Assembly (NCBI GenBank): GCA_018242725.1
Contig: JAFEBI010000021.1
Location: forward strand, 1 to 64,000
From: Nitrospira sp.
GTDB taxonomy: Bacteria; Nitrospirota; Nitrospiria; Nitrospirales; Nitrospiraceae
Length of the DNA: 64,000 nt
Reading direction: 5' to 3'
Below, piece by piece: positions 25,814-34,482 of the stretch. The notes below the pieces were generated by a model. The model searched no databases. It was not told the DNA's origin and saw only the letters and a list, made by a program, of their open reading frames with translations. The number at the start of each line of letters is the position of its first letter. The stretch's first letter is position 1. The position numbers and the translations under genes were made by a program.

Positions 25814-27511
25814 TCATGTTTGCTTACTCGGCTCATCCGCACTCAGAGCCACTGATCGATTTTTTAAAAAAAACCGGTCCGTGACAAACTGCTGAGCGAT
25901 GGACAACACGTTGTTAGTCAGCCAGTACAAGACTAAACCGGCAGGAAAATTAATAAACAGAAAAGTCATGACGACGGGCAGCATCAACATCATCTTTGCC
26001 TGGGCGGGATCCATCGTGGTGGGCTGGATCTTCTGCATCACCATCATACTGACTCCCATGATAATGGGCAGGATGTAATAGGGATCCTGGACGGACAGGT
26101 CGGTAATCCAGAGACCCAAGGGCGCTTGGCGAAGGTCGATGGTCATGTAAAGAATATTGAACAGGGACACGAACACCGGCATTTGAAGGACCATCGGGAG
26201 ACACCCACCTACGGGATTCACCTTATGATCGCGGTACAGTTTGATCAGTTCCCTATTCAAACGGTCACGATCATCCTTGAATTTCTCTTGGAGTGCAGCC
26301 ACCTTCGGTTGGATGGTCTGCATCTGCTTCATCGATGAGTAGCTCTTGTACTGCAAGGGGACGAATAACAGCTTGATGGCGACGGTCAATAGGATGATGG
26401 TGATACCGTAATTGTGGGTGTACTCGTTGATGGTGCGAAGTACGGAGAAGATTGGTTTAGCCACAGCCCGCACCATGTCCCAGCTACCGAACAGAAACCA
26501 TCCGAAATCAATCGTATCCTCAAGTCTAATGTGCAAGTTTTGAAGAGTGTCGAACTCCTTCGGCCCCGCAAATAACTGAAACGTGAGCGGGGCGCCTGAT
26601 GGATCGACACCCATGCGAATGCCGGTGGATACGAGTTTTTCACCTTGTTTCTTCGGCCAAGCGGAGGCACTCCCTTTTGGAATAAACGCGGACATGAAAT
26701 ACTTGTCCTGCAAGGCCGTCCAAGCCAACGCGCCTTTACGCTCCGTGTCAGATTCCGGAGCCTCGGTATCAAGCTTGTCGTCGAGCAAGGACACCGTTCC
26801 AACGGAACCGATGAATCCCTCCCCCCACTCCACTACGCCAAAATTAGTGCCCAATTCAACCTTCAGCGGCCCTGTCAATCCTTTGGATGTCAAGCTGATG
26901 TCCACGATGTAACTATCGGAATGAAAAGTGAGTTGTTTCTCAAGGACTACGCCGGAACCAGGGTTGCTGTAGGAGAACGTGATATGGCCGGTTGGGTGAT
27001 CTTGGTCCAAGGTCTTAAAATCTTTCTCTACCCTGTAGAAACCTTCCCTTAAATCCTTCGCGAGCGCCGCGTCGTCTGTTGTAACGGTGAGGGGATCAGC
27101 AAATTTGCCCCCTTGTCGAACGAGCTGGACAAAAGACTTCGCATCAGAGCTGCTGCGATATCGTTTCAGCTCCCAACTTGTCAGGATGGCTCCTCTGGAC
27201 GTGAACTTGGCGCGATAGAGCTCAGTCTCTACTTCAATAGTTTCTGCAGCGACGGACTCGGTACGAGCAGAGGGCACCTTTGGGTTATCACTACGGGGGG
27301 TGCCAGGTGGTTCCGGGGCTTTCCCAGTCGCAGGTGTTGCAGGCAGGCTTCCGGAATTGGTGCTGGGCGCAGAGCCCGCTTCATCAGGGGCTGGTGCTGT
27401 AGAATCTGAAACAGTTGGAGGCGGCAGCAAGCCCAATCCTTTGAGGGCATACTCATATCCAAAGACAATCGCGGCCGAGAGTATTAAGAAGACAACCAGG
27501 CGCTTTTCCAT
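25814..27511 (-). CDS. yidC: Membrane protein insertase YidC
   Basis: A 565-residue Gram-negative-type YidC. An N-terminal anchor (about 5-25) is followed by a Pro/Ala-rich linker and a large periplasmic domain (about 85-350). The five-helix insertase core follows, with the motif LLVTIAIKLLFVPLQYKSYSSMKQMQ and the cytoplasmic hairpin KYRDHKVNPVGGCLPMVLQMPVF-like stretch. It inserts inner-membrane proteins alone or with Sec. It lies between yidD and mnmE in the conserved order. Confidence 0.97.
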   Translation of the reverse strand: MEKRLVVFLILSAAIVFGYEYALKGLGLLPPPTVSDSTAPAPDEAGSAPSTNSGSLPATPATGKAPEPPGTPRSDNPKVPSARTESVAAETIEVETELYRAKFTSRGAILTSWELKRYRSSSDAKSFVQLVRQGGKFADPLTVTTDDAALAKDLREGFYRVEKDFKTLDQDHPTGHITFSYSNPGSGVVLEKQLTFHSDSYIVDISLTSKGLTGPLKVELGTNFGVVEWGEGFIGSVGTVSLLDDKLDTEAPESDTERKGALAWTALQDKYFMSAFIPKGSASAWPKKQGEKLVSTGIRMGVDPSGAPLTFQLFAGPKEFDTLQNLHIRLEDTIDFGWFLFGSWDMVRAVAKPIFSVLRTINEYTHNYGITIILLTVAIKLLFVPLQYKSYSSMKQMQTIQPKVAALQEKFKDDRDRLNRELIKLYRDHKVNPVGGCLPMVLQMPVFVSLFNILYMTIDLRQAPLGLWITDLSVQDPYYILPIIMGVSMMVMQKIQPTTMDPAQAKMMLMLPVVMTFLFINFPAGLVLYWLTNNVLSIAQQFVTDRFFLKNRSVALSADEPSKQT

Positions 27512-27552
27512 GTGGAGATTATACTTTCGTTATTGAAGTGAGGCTTGTATCA

Positions 27553-27762
27553 CTATCTGACTGGATCTTCCCCTCCAGGATGGAAAGGGTGACATTTCAG
27601 CAGTCGGACACAGGCTAGCCAGAATCCATGCCACGCACCGTACTTGGCGATAGCATCCGAAGCATAACGCGAACATGACGGATGAAAACGACAAGTCGGA
27701 CCATACATCGGTGAGATCACCAGACGGTAGCCCTGTAGAATCCATAGGAACACTTGTTTCAT
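27553..27762 (-). CDS. yidD: Membrane protein insertion efficiency factor YidD
   Basis: A 69-residue protein with the YidD pattern ([33 protein letters not shown] and KCHPFHPGG), including conserved Cys and His/Pro residues. It is a small membrane-associated factor that aids YidC. It starts 7 bases after rnpA, and yidC follows 41 bases later. An overlapping frame at 27530-27745 is not used. Confidence 0.95.
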   Translation of the reverse strand: MKQVFLWILQGYRLVISPMYGPTCRFHPSCSRYASDAIAKYGAWHGFWLACVRLLKCHPFHPGGEDPVR

Positions 27763-27769
27763 GCCAATC

Positions 27770-28162
27770 TCAATCGGTGCGAAGAAGGCGCATGCGCGCG
27801 AGTGACGTCTCCCAGGCGTGGATTAAGTTCTTCCGCGACGACAAGAGAACATCCTTTTTAGGGAAGACAAGGATCCCACGTCCGGCAACCAATTCCGAAT
27901 AAGAGTCCCTCACCAACTCGCGGAACACGCGTTTCGCACGATTGCGACTGACCGCATTCCCAAATCGCTTCCCAACGACAATTCCAATTCGAGTCGGCGC
28001 TTCATTCATATTGTAGGCCAGAAGGTTGAAGAGCACGGTCGATATGCGCCGACCATGATGTTTAATGGCTTGGATATCTCGGTGACTCTTTAGAAAAATA
28101 CCATCACGCGTGTGTATCTTGAGTAGTGCCGGATAAGGGTGTGTGCCTTTGTCGTATCCCAT
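27770..28162 (-). CDS. rnpA: Ribonuclease P protein component
   Basis: A 130-residue basic protein with the RnpA signature near residues 59-84 ([25 protein letters not shown], including the RNR motif). It binds RNase P RNA to mature tRNA 5' ends. The first 18 residues are longer than in many homologues and a later start is possible. It lies between rpmH and yidD. Confidence 0.95.
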   Translation of the reverse strand: MGYDKGTHPYPALLKIHTRDGIFLKSHRDIQAIKHHGRRISTVLFNLLAYNMNEAPTRIGIVVGKRFGNAVSRNRAKRVFRELVRDSYSELVAGRGILVFPKKDVLLSSRKNLIHAWETSLARMRLLRTD

Positions 28163-28274
28163 CCGCTCATGACCCCTGGAGAAGACTGCAACCGGTAGGT
28201 GGGCGTACGCTCAACAGGAATGCAAGAGGTCGGGGAGCGACACGAAGAACACCTGCATAACCCGAGACGACAAC

Positions 28275-28412
28275 TTAGACAGTCAGCCGAGCTCGTCCTT
28301 TCGCGCGTCGACGAGCCAGGACTTTGCGCCCGTTTTTTGTGCTCATACGCTTTCGAAACCCATGTTCACGTTTCTTCTTTAAGTTAGACGGCTGCTGAAA
28401 TGTAAACGACAT
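28275..28412 (-). CDS. rpmH: Large ribosomal subunit protein bL34
   Basis: A 45-residue protein too short for usual cut-offs: [10 protein letters not shown], then [20 protein letters not shown] and [13 protein letters not shown]. The KRxHGFRxRMxTxxGRxVLxxRRxKGRxxL pattern is diagnostic for bL34. It is 112 bases upstream of rnpA in the conserved order rpmH-rnpA-yidD-yidC. Confidence 0.97.
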   Translation of the reverse strand: MSFTFQQPSNLKKKREHGFRKRMSTKNGRKVLARRRAKGRARLTV

Positions 28413-28466
28413 GTTTTCCCTTCTCCTTCCCAAAACCGTGACGAAACGAGGTCAAGTGAACGGTGA

Positions 28467-28495
28467 ATTATAGGGGAGCCAATGAAGCCTGTCAA
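28467..28495 (-). promoter_or_regulatory. Perfect consensus sigma-70 promoter of the rpmH operon
   Basis: On the minus strand TTGACA (28490-28495) and TATAAT (28467-28472) are separated by exactly 17 bases. Both hexamers match the consensus fully. Transcription should start near 28460, about 48 bases before rpmH. Confidence 0.9.
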
Positions 28496-28693
28496 TTTCA
28501 TGGCCGTGCGGCTCATGATGGATAGTAAGGACTCCACACCTGTGCTGTCTGATCTGTTGTTTGTTGAGGCGGTTTTGCGGTCACTCACCAGAATGCCACA
28601 AAATCCATCGTGATGGGGCAAGCATCTCCTGTACAAGTGCCTGAAATAGAAGGGCTCATGATTCAAGAATAAGTACGACTCTTGGCATTGGGC

Positions 28694-28721
28694 TTGCTCG
28701 CTGTTTTAGGTGTGCTAGTAT
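28694..28721 (+). promoter_or_regulatory. Candidate promoter for the coiled-coil lipoprotein gene
   Basis: TTGCTC, 16 bases, TAGTAT upstream of the gene at 28839. The match is moderate. The remainder of the 426-base region between rpmH and 28839 holds no gene I can support. Confidence 0.35.
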
Positions 28722-28838
28722 GCCCTAGGCCGATGCGTAGGTTGTCCATATGGTAAACGGACGCATGAAGGAAGATCGATATTAGGTCGGCATTAAGTTT
28801 AGCTATCAGAATCGCATTTATTAAGGAGGACCCACAGC

Positions 28839-29450
28839 ATGGCGAGAAGAGTAGCCCTTGTATCGATCACACTGACCCTGGCTCTTACCGCAGGGTGTGC
28901 GGACCCCCCGACCCAGCAGGTCCAAGACGCCGAGAAGGCTTTGAAAGAGGCGCAGGAGAGTGGAGCGGCTACGTATTCAGCGGAGGAATATGCCAAGCTC
29001 GAGGGGACTCTGGCGGCAATGAGGAAGGAAGTCTCTGATCAAGAAGGAAAATTCGGATTGTTCAGGGACTATGGAAAAGCGCAAGAGCTCTCCGCTTCAG
29101 CCAAGGCTGAAAGCGACCGAATAAAGGCGGCCTCGGTTCAAAAGAAAGAAGAGGCCAAAGCGGCGGCATTGCAGGCTCAACAGGTTGCGGAAGAGGCTGT
29201 AAGAGCGACTCAAGATCTGGTTGCCAAGGCTCCAGTTGGGAAGGATCGTGCGGCAGTGGAAGCGATCAAAAACGATGTTGAAGGTTTGAAATCATTGCTC
29301 AAACAGGTTCAGGCTTCGATCGATAAAGAAGATTTTCCAGCTGCGCAAACTCAAGCCAAGGCCATTCACGATATGAGTCAAGGTGTTTCAACCGAAATAC
29401 AGAATGCCCTCGCCAAGGTAGGGAGAGGCAAGCCTGGACGAAAAAAATAA
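28839..29450 (+). CDS. Coiled-coil lipoprotein
   Basis: A 203-residue precursor with a lipoprotein signal (lipobox LTAGC, Cys20). The mature part is almost entirely Ala/Lys/Glu-rich helix, a predicted coiled coil (EKALKEAQES; AAALQAQQVAEEAVRATQ), with a basic end (GRGKPGRKK). It could span periplasm and peptidoglycan like Lpp or TolA-type rods, which is inference. A strong AAGGAGG precedes the ATG. It is 7 bases from an L,D-transpeptidase gene, suggesting an envelope operon. Confidence 0.75.
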   Translation: MARRVALVSITLTLALTAGCADPPTQQVQDAEKALKEAQESGAATYSAEEYAKLEGTLAAMRKEVSDQEGKFGLFRDYGKAQELSASAKAESDRIKAASVQKKEEAKAAALQAQQVAEEAVRATQDLVAKAPVGKDRAAVEAIKNDVEGLKSLLKQVQASIDKEDFPAAQTQAKAIHDMSQGVSTEIQNALAKVGRGKPGRKK

Positions 29451-29457
29451 TCACGGC

Positions 29458-30591
29458 ATGGGAGCGGTATATATATCCAGAACAGTCGCCGCATTACTCT
29501 GTACGGCCGGCTTGGTCGGCTGCGTACAAGCTGTCCCGCCCGATCTGATTGCTGCTGTTGAAGCCATCGATCAAGATCTTATCGCGCTACACGCCCCAGA
29601 AACTGCACCTGAAGAGTACAGACAATTCGTTCGACAATGGGCATTACTGAAAGCACGCACTCAACTGGACGACGATGTGATTCGCTGGCCCTGGGAATCA
29701 GGCGATCTTGAAAATGACATCCGCTGGCTCTACGTCATGGGAGAACGCACCGTTTCACAATTGCACGATCGACAGGTTTCGCAACAGCGTGCAACTCAGG
29801 ATAAGGTCACTCGTTTGGAAAGCCAACTTCACAGCATCGCCGCCAGGATTGAAGCGATTGATGGACGTATTCTGCTCGGGGAAAAAGGTGTTCAGACTGA
29901 TCTCTTCGTCAAACAGGCGCGATCGTACCTTGATCAAAAAGACTATCCGAGAGCGATGCAGGCTGCGGAAAAAGCCGATCACGCTCTCAAAGCCCAAGCG
30001 TCTTTACTCAGTCAAGAATTGGGGCGCTACGCCGACGATAATCGAATCATCTACTGGCAAATTCTAGCCAAACAGACCATCGAATGGTCGCGTACTCATC
30101 AGGCCACCGCCATTGTGGTGAGCAAGGCGGAGAGAGAGCTGAGCCTCTACAAGAACGGGCGGAAGGTGTTATCATACCCTGTGCGCTTGGGTTTCAACGG
30201 CATGCTTGAGAAGCAGTTTCAGGGAGACGGTGCGACACCGGAAGGGCGCTATCATGTCACCGACAGGCGAGGGCAAGGCCAAACACAGTTCTACCGGGCG
30301 TTGGCGCTGGACTACCCCAATGCCGAGGACCGTCGGCGCTTCCAGCTTGCCAAACGATCCGGAAAAATCGCCCTGTCCAGGGGCATCGGTGGGCAGATTG
30401 AAATCCATGGAGCAGACAACGAACGGCTGGCGCTCACGCTTGGGTGCGTCATGCTTGATAACCCGAACATGGCTGTTCTCTATGAGAGCGTCCCCGTTGG
30501 GACACCGGTCACTATCGTGGGCGCATTAAGCAAGCAAAATGCGGTGGCCTCGGCATTGACGCAATTCGATCGTGGTAAAGAAGAAATCTGA
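29458..30591 (+). CDS. L,D-transpeptidase (YkuD domain) lipoprotein
   Basis: A 377-residue protein with lipobox GLVGC near residue 22, a helical/coiled-coil region (about 100-200) and a C-terminal YkuD catalytic domain (about 216-360). The catalytic His (IEIHG) and Cys (TLGCVML) are present, although the usual S-x-G-C-I-R becomes T-L-G-C-V-M. It forms 3-3 peptidoglycan crosslinks or attaches proteins to the wall. It overlaps the next transpeptidase gene by 20 bases if that gene starts at the GTG. Confidence 0.88.
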   Translation: MGAVYISRTVAALLCTAGLVGCVQAVPPDLIAAVEAIDQDLIALHAPETAPEEYRQFVRQWALLKARTQLDDDVIRWPWESGDLENDIRWLYVMGERTVSQLHDRQVSQQRATQDKVTRLESQLHSIAARIEAIDGRILLGEKGVQTDLFVKQARSYLDQKDYPRAMQAAEKADHALKAQASLLSQELGRYADDNRIIYWQILAKQTIEWSRTHQATAIVVSKAERELSLYKNGRKVLSYPVRLGFNGMLEKQFQGDGATPEGRYHVTDRRGQGQTQFYRALALDYPNAEDRRRFQLAKRSGKIALSRGIGGQIEIHGADNERLALTLGCVMLDNPNMAVLYESVPVGTPVTIVGALSKQNAVASALTQFDRGKEEI

Positions 30592-31240
30592 GCGGAAACC
30601 AATGGGGCGAATCCTTCTTGCGGCGTTTGCAGTCGTCCTCATCACTATTTTGGTGATGAAGGCTCCGACGACGACCCCCCCCACACCCGGAACCAGTCGT
30701 GAGGTCCAGCAACCGCGTGTTGAGGAGAAAGCCGCTCTCCGCACCCTGCAGGCCAAGTATAAGACGCTTTCCAAACAGCTGGTCCAGCTCATGCCCGACC
30801 AGCCCTACATATTAGTGGACACGGCTCGAAACCGCCTCTACGTGAAGCGCCAGGGTGAAATCGTTCTGGATGCCATTGCATCAACAGGGAGTGGGACGAT
30901 TCTTGACAAACCCGGTGAAGGCAACGACCAATGGATCTTCGATACACCACGGGGAGAGTTTCTGGTCCAATCAAAAATCACCAATCCAACGTGGATTAGG
31001 CCGGACTGGGCGTTTGTCGAAGAAGGTCTCGATGTTCCAAAAAATGCGGCAGAACGGGCGGAACCCGGCGTGCTCGGTGACTATGCACTGGGGTTCGGCA
31101 AAGGGTATTTCATCCATGGGACGCTCTATACTCGCTTGCTGGGAAAAAACGTCACGCATGGATGCATCCGGCTTAACGACAATGATCTGAAAGGTGTCTA
31201 CAAACTCGCTCGAGTAGGGACGCCGATCATGATCTTTTAA
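30572..31240 (+). CDS. L,D-transpeptidase (YkuD domain), membrane-anchored
   Basis: A 222-residue protein with one N-terminal membrane segment (about 13-30), a Pro/Thr linker and a YkuD domain (about 80-222). It ends with the canonical catalytic motif HGCIRLND and an upstream HGT. The start is uncertain: the GTG at 30572 overlaps the previous gene, and an ATG at 30602 (MGRILLAAF) would place the membrane segment right at the N terminus. It acts in the periplasm on peptidoglycan stem peptides. Confidence 0.88.
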   Translation: MVKKKSERKPMGRILLAAFAVVLITILVMKAPTTTPPTPGTSREVQQPRVEEKAALRTLQAKYKTLSKQLVQLMPDQPYILVDTARNRLYVKRQGEIVLDAIASTGSGTILDKPGEGNDQWIFDTPRGEFLVQSKITNPTWIRPDWAFVEEGLDVPKNAAERAEPGVLGDYALGFGKGYFIHGTLYTRLLGKNVTHGCIRLNDNDLKGVYKLARVGTPIMIF

Positions 31241-31267
31241 TCAACCGAGAACGCGCAGATATTGCCG

Positions 31268-31906
31268 ATGAACTTCTGCGCCATTCTTCTCCTCCTCACA
31301 TTCGCCGCACCAGGATGGGGAAAGGAGCCTGAGGCCTTTCCCGATCTGAACCTGACCGACGGCCAGGCGATCAAAGAAGCGACCAGGGTTCTTGAGGAAG
31401 AGGTCAAGCTTGCAGCTCGTCCGCAAACCTATGTCCTCATCGATTTGGCTACCAAGACCATTCACATAAAGGGCCGAGGGGTTGATCTTCATCGGATACC
31501 CATCATTTTGTGGGCCTCAGATTCACGCGATCACCTGAAAGGCATTCATAAGCTGACGACGAGACCGGCCGTTGTCAGGCGAAAGATCGAACCGGGTGCA
31601 GGGGCGGAGCAGGAACCGATTTCAGTTGCCGATATGCCGGTTGACTATGTGCTGACGTTCACTCCTGCCCTCACCATCACTGTCGTTCCTTCCGCAGCAG
31701 AGAATAATCTGTTGAAGGGTGCATTGTTTCTGAGTAAGGCATGGTGGCGTCAGACCAAGACCTGGGCCGGCACAGTCTTTTCCGATCAGTCCTCCAAGCA
31801 GAGTGGTCAGCTCCAACTCACTCTATCCGCTGACCATGCGCAATCCTTCGCCTGGTCGTTGGTAGATGGGGTGGCGGTCGTCATCAGACGGGCTTCAGAT
31901 AGATAG
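31268..31906 (+). CDS. Secreted protein resembling a degenerate L,D-transpeptidase
   Basis: A 212-residue precursor with a signal peptide (ILLLLTFAAPGWG). The strand pattern YVLIDLATKTIHIKGRG matches the N-terminal strands of the neighbouring YkuD domain (YILVDTARNRLYVKRQG). No HG...GC(I/V)R catalytic motif is present. Together with its position, 27 bases after a true L,D-transpeptidase, this suggests a decayed or non-catalytic paralogue. A TTG at 31262 is an alternative start. Confidence 0.6.
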   Translation: MNFCAILLLLTFAAPGWGKEPEAFPDLNLTDGQAIKEATRVLEEEVKLAARPQTYVLIDLATKTIHIKGRGVDLHRIPIILWASDSRDHLKGIHKLTTRPAVVRRKIEPGAGAEQEPISVADMPVDYVLTFTPALTITVVPSAAENNLLKGALFLSKAWWRQTKTWAGTVFSDQSSKQSGQLQLTLSADHAQSFAWSLVDGVAVVIRRASDR

Positions 31907-32008
31907 GCACAGCATTCAGTTTGCGTTGCCTTTTTCATAGTGGATCAATAAGATACGACCACAGTTCCCGCCAAATCCGCAATGAGGATTCAATCCGAGA
32001 GGAGGTCC

Positions 32009-33706
32009 ATGCCTATGCGCAGGAATGAACAGCTTCCAGCGTTTTTCCAATCCACGATCACCGCCGCTCTTGATGCACTCACTCAGAATCAAGCGGTGGA
32101 GCGCATGTGGCAGAAAGATTACCGACTCTGGAAACAGGAGCCCACGGAGATTTCCAACCGCCTCGGCTGGCTGACCCTTCACGACCAGATGCGGCAGCAA
32201 CATGAGCAACTCACACGATGTGTCGCGACCGCTCGCGATCTGAGAATAAAGGATGTGGTGCTGTTAGGGATGGGTGGGAGCAGCCTGGGACCCGAAGTCT
32301 TCCGCGCGGTGTTTGGAACGCAGAAGAGATCACCGCGTCTCTGGGTTCTGGACTCTACCGTTCCAGGATGGGTTCGACAGGTGACGAGGAGCATCACCCC
32401 AACAAGAACACTCTTTCTGGTCGCCAGTAAGTCAGGTGGGACGATCGAGGTTATGTCGCTCTTCGGTCATTTTTGGAACCTCGTGACGAAGGCGAAGGGC
32501 AATCATGGCGGGAAGCACTTTGTCGCGATCACCGATCCAGAGACCGGCTTGGAGCAGATGGCCAAGGAGTATGGATTCGGACAAATCTTTTCGAATCCTC
32601 CGGACATCGGTGGCCGCTATTCAGTCCTCTCGCTTTTTGGCCTCGTACCGGCGGCACTATTGGGACTCGACATCATGCGTCTCCTCGATCGCGCAGCCGG
32701 CATGGCGGAGCAGTGTCGCAAGTCGGATGACGTGCACTCCAATCCAGGGGCATACCTTGGGGCAGCAATGGGGAGCCTGGCAAAAGCGGGGCGGGATAAG
32801 GTGACGGTTCTGTCATCACCGGCTCTATCAACGTTTGGTCTGTGGGTGGAACAGTTACTTGCCGAAAGCACCGGTAAAGAGGGAACAGGCCTCATTCCTA
32901 TCGCACAAGAACCGCTTTTGAAGCCCGGCGCCTATGGCACCGATCGATTCTTTGTTTATCTCAAGCTGAAAGGGGATAAGAATCAAGCACTGGATCGTGC
33001 TGTTCAGGCATTGGTCAAGGCCAAGCATCCAGTACTGCAGTTCGATCTTCGAGACCGTTATGATCTTGGGGCAGAATTTTTCCGCTGGGAGTTTGCCACG
33101 GCGGTGGCAGGTCACCTCCTTGGTATCCACCCCTTCAACCAGCCGAATGTCCAGGAAAGCAAAGACAACACAAATCGGGTACTGGAGAGCTTCCACTCAA
33201 CAGGACGGCTTCCAGAACAAACAAGTCATCCAGCTAAAGACGCGGCACAAGCGCTCTCAGGCCATCTCAAGCCAGGCACCTATGTTTCGATCCTTGCTTA
33301 TACGACTCCAACCAAGTCGTTCGAAGTTGCGATACGTCGTCTTCGTCAAGTTTTCATGGCGCAACATCAGATTGCCACGACATTTGGGTATGGACCGCGC
33401 TATCTCCATTCAACGGGACAACTGCACAAAGGCGGGCCCAATACGGGCGTATTCCTGGAACTTGTCGACCGAATGGCGCCGGACCTGTCGATTCCTGGAA
33501 AGCCCTTCACGTTCGGGACATTGGCGAAAGCACAGGCAACCGGTGATATCGAATCACTCCGCGCCCATCATCGTCATGCGATTCGTGTGGAACTCGGCCG
33601 TGACCAAGCCGCCACGGTAAACGCCATCACGGCAGCGGTAACAGGGGCTCGATCAACGAAACCTCGGCACGCCGCAAGGACACGCCGTAAGGTCAGTCGC
33701 CGTTAA
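32009..33706 (+). CDS. pgi: Glucose-6-phosphate isomerase
   Basis: A 565-residue SIS-domain enzyme interconverting glucose-6-P and fructose-6-P. Motifs are GMGGSSLGPEVF near residue 88, ASKSGGTIEV near 139, and the C-terminal half with HPFNQPNVQESKD. The family outline resembles the isomerase half of fused transaldolase-isomerase proteins, but there is no transaldolase domain here. The chosen ATG follows a GAGAGGAGG site closely; an ATG at 32015 has better spacing. It leads a four-gene sugar-phosphate operon. Confidence 0.92.
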   Translation: MPMRRNEQLPAFFQSTITAALDALTQNQAVERMWQKDYRLWKQEPTEISNRLGWLTLHDQMRQQHEQLTRCVATARDLRIKDVVLLGMGGSSLGPEVFRAVFGTQKRSPRLWVLDSTVPGWVRQVTRSITPTRTLFLVASKSGGTIEVMSLFGHFWNLVTKAKGNHGGKHFVAITDPETGLEQMAKEYGFGQIFSNPPDIGGRYSVLSLFGLVPAALLGLDIMRLLDRAAGMAEQCRKSDDVHSNPGAYLGAAMGSLAKAGRDKVTVLSSPALSTFGLWVEQLLAESTGKEGTGLIPIAQEPLLKPGAYGTDRFFVYLKLKGDKNQALDRAVQALVKAKHPVLQFDLRDRYDLGAEFFRWEFATAVAGHLLGIHPFNQPNVQESKDNTNRVLESFHSTGRLPEQTSHPAKDAAQALSGHLKPGTYVSILAYTTPTKSFEVAIRRLRQVFMAQHQIATTFGYGPRYLHSTGQLHKGGPNTGVFLELVDRMAPDLSIPGKPFTFGTLAKAQATGDIESLRAHHRHAIRVELGRDQAATVNAITAAVTGARSTKPRHAARTRRKVSRR

Positions 33707-33707
33707 T

Positions 33708-34457
33708 ATGTCTGTTACCCCCGACATCCGCATTGCTCACTCCACTCATGAATGGGCGCAGGATGCCGCAGCAGTCATTGCGTCCATCAGTGAACGAGCC
33801 ATTCAGACCACCGGCCGATTCATCATGGCCCTCTCCGGGGGATCCACGCCCAAAACGCTCTATCACGTCCTGGCCTCTCCTGAATGGAACGAGCGATTCG
33901 ATTGGTCACGAACCCTTTTTGTGTTCGGTGACGAACGCTGCGTCCCGCCTGACCATCCGGACAGCAATTTTAGGATGGCCCACACCACGCTGTTTCAGCC
34001 CCTCAACATTCACGCCGATCATATTTTTAGGATGAAAGGTGAGCATGGAGATCCAGCGGTTGCGGCTCAAGAGTACGAAGAAATTATTCGACGCCTGACC
34101 GACAGCGCTGCTCCACAGGTGCCGCGTGTGGATCTTGTCCTACTCGGCCTTGGGAACGACGGGCATACCGCCTCGCTGTTTCCAGGAACCGCAGCATTGC
34201 ACGAGCAGAATAAGGTCGTCACTGTTGGCCAGGCACCCACAGGGGTTCGGTCTCGTATCACCCTTACTCTGGGTGTGTTGAACCGGGCGGCTGTGATACT
34301 GTTCCTGGTCACCGGGACCGGTAAGGCGAGCATGGTTCGCCGGGTGATCAAGCCTGAAACGGAGGTGGATCGTTTCTTGCCGGCGGCGCTGGTTGCACCG
34401 GAATCTGGTCAATTAGTCTGGATGCTTGATCCGGGGGCTGGCGCTCAAACGAAATAG
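33708..34457 (+). CDS. pgl: 6-phosphogluconolactonase
   Basis: A 249-residue DevB/SOL-type lactonase hydrolysing 6-phosphogluconolactone. Signatures are ALSGGSTPKTLY near residues 42-53, VFGDERCVPPDHPDSNFRM near 72, and LLGLGNDGHTASLFPG. It starts one base after the pgi stop codon. Glucose-6-P dehydrogenase, which makes its substrate, is not in the window. Confidence 0.94.
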   Translation: MSVTPDIRIAHSTHEWAQDAAAVIASISERAIQTTGRFIMALSGGSTPKTLYHVLASPEWNERFDWSRTLFVFGDERCVPPDHPDSNFRMAHTTLFQPLNIHADHIFRMKGEHGDPAVAAQEYEEIIRRLTDSAAPQVPRVDLVLLGLGNDGHTASLFPGTAALHEQNKVVTVGQAPTGVRSRITLTLGVLNRAAVILFLVTGTGKASMVRRVIKPETEVDRFLPAALVAPESGQLVWMLDPGAGAQTK

Positions 34458-34482
34458 GGTTTCGACAGGAACGAAAAAGAAC

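Noticed and set aside
28413-28838. Possible chromosome origin between rpmH and the lipoprotein gene
   Set aside because: No DnaA boxes close to TTATCCACA and no dnaA gene in the window; only a loose TTGTCCATA was found.
34426-34482. Longer glk start overlapping pgl
   Set aside because: The 19 extra residues lie in pgl and lack family similarity; MILAGDIGGTK is the natural start.
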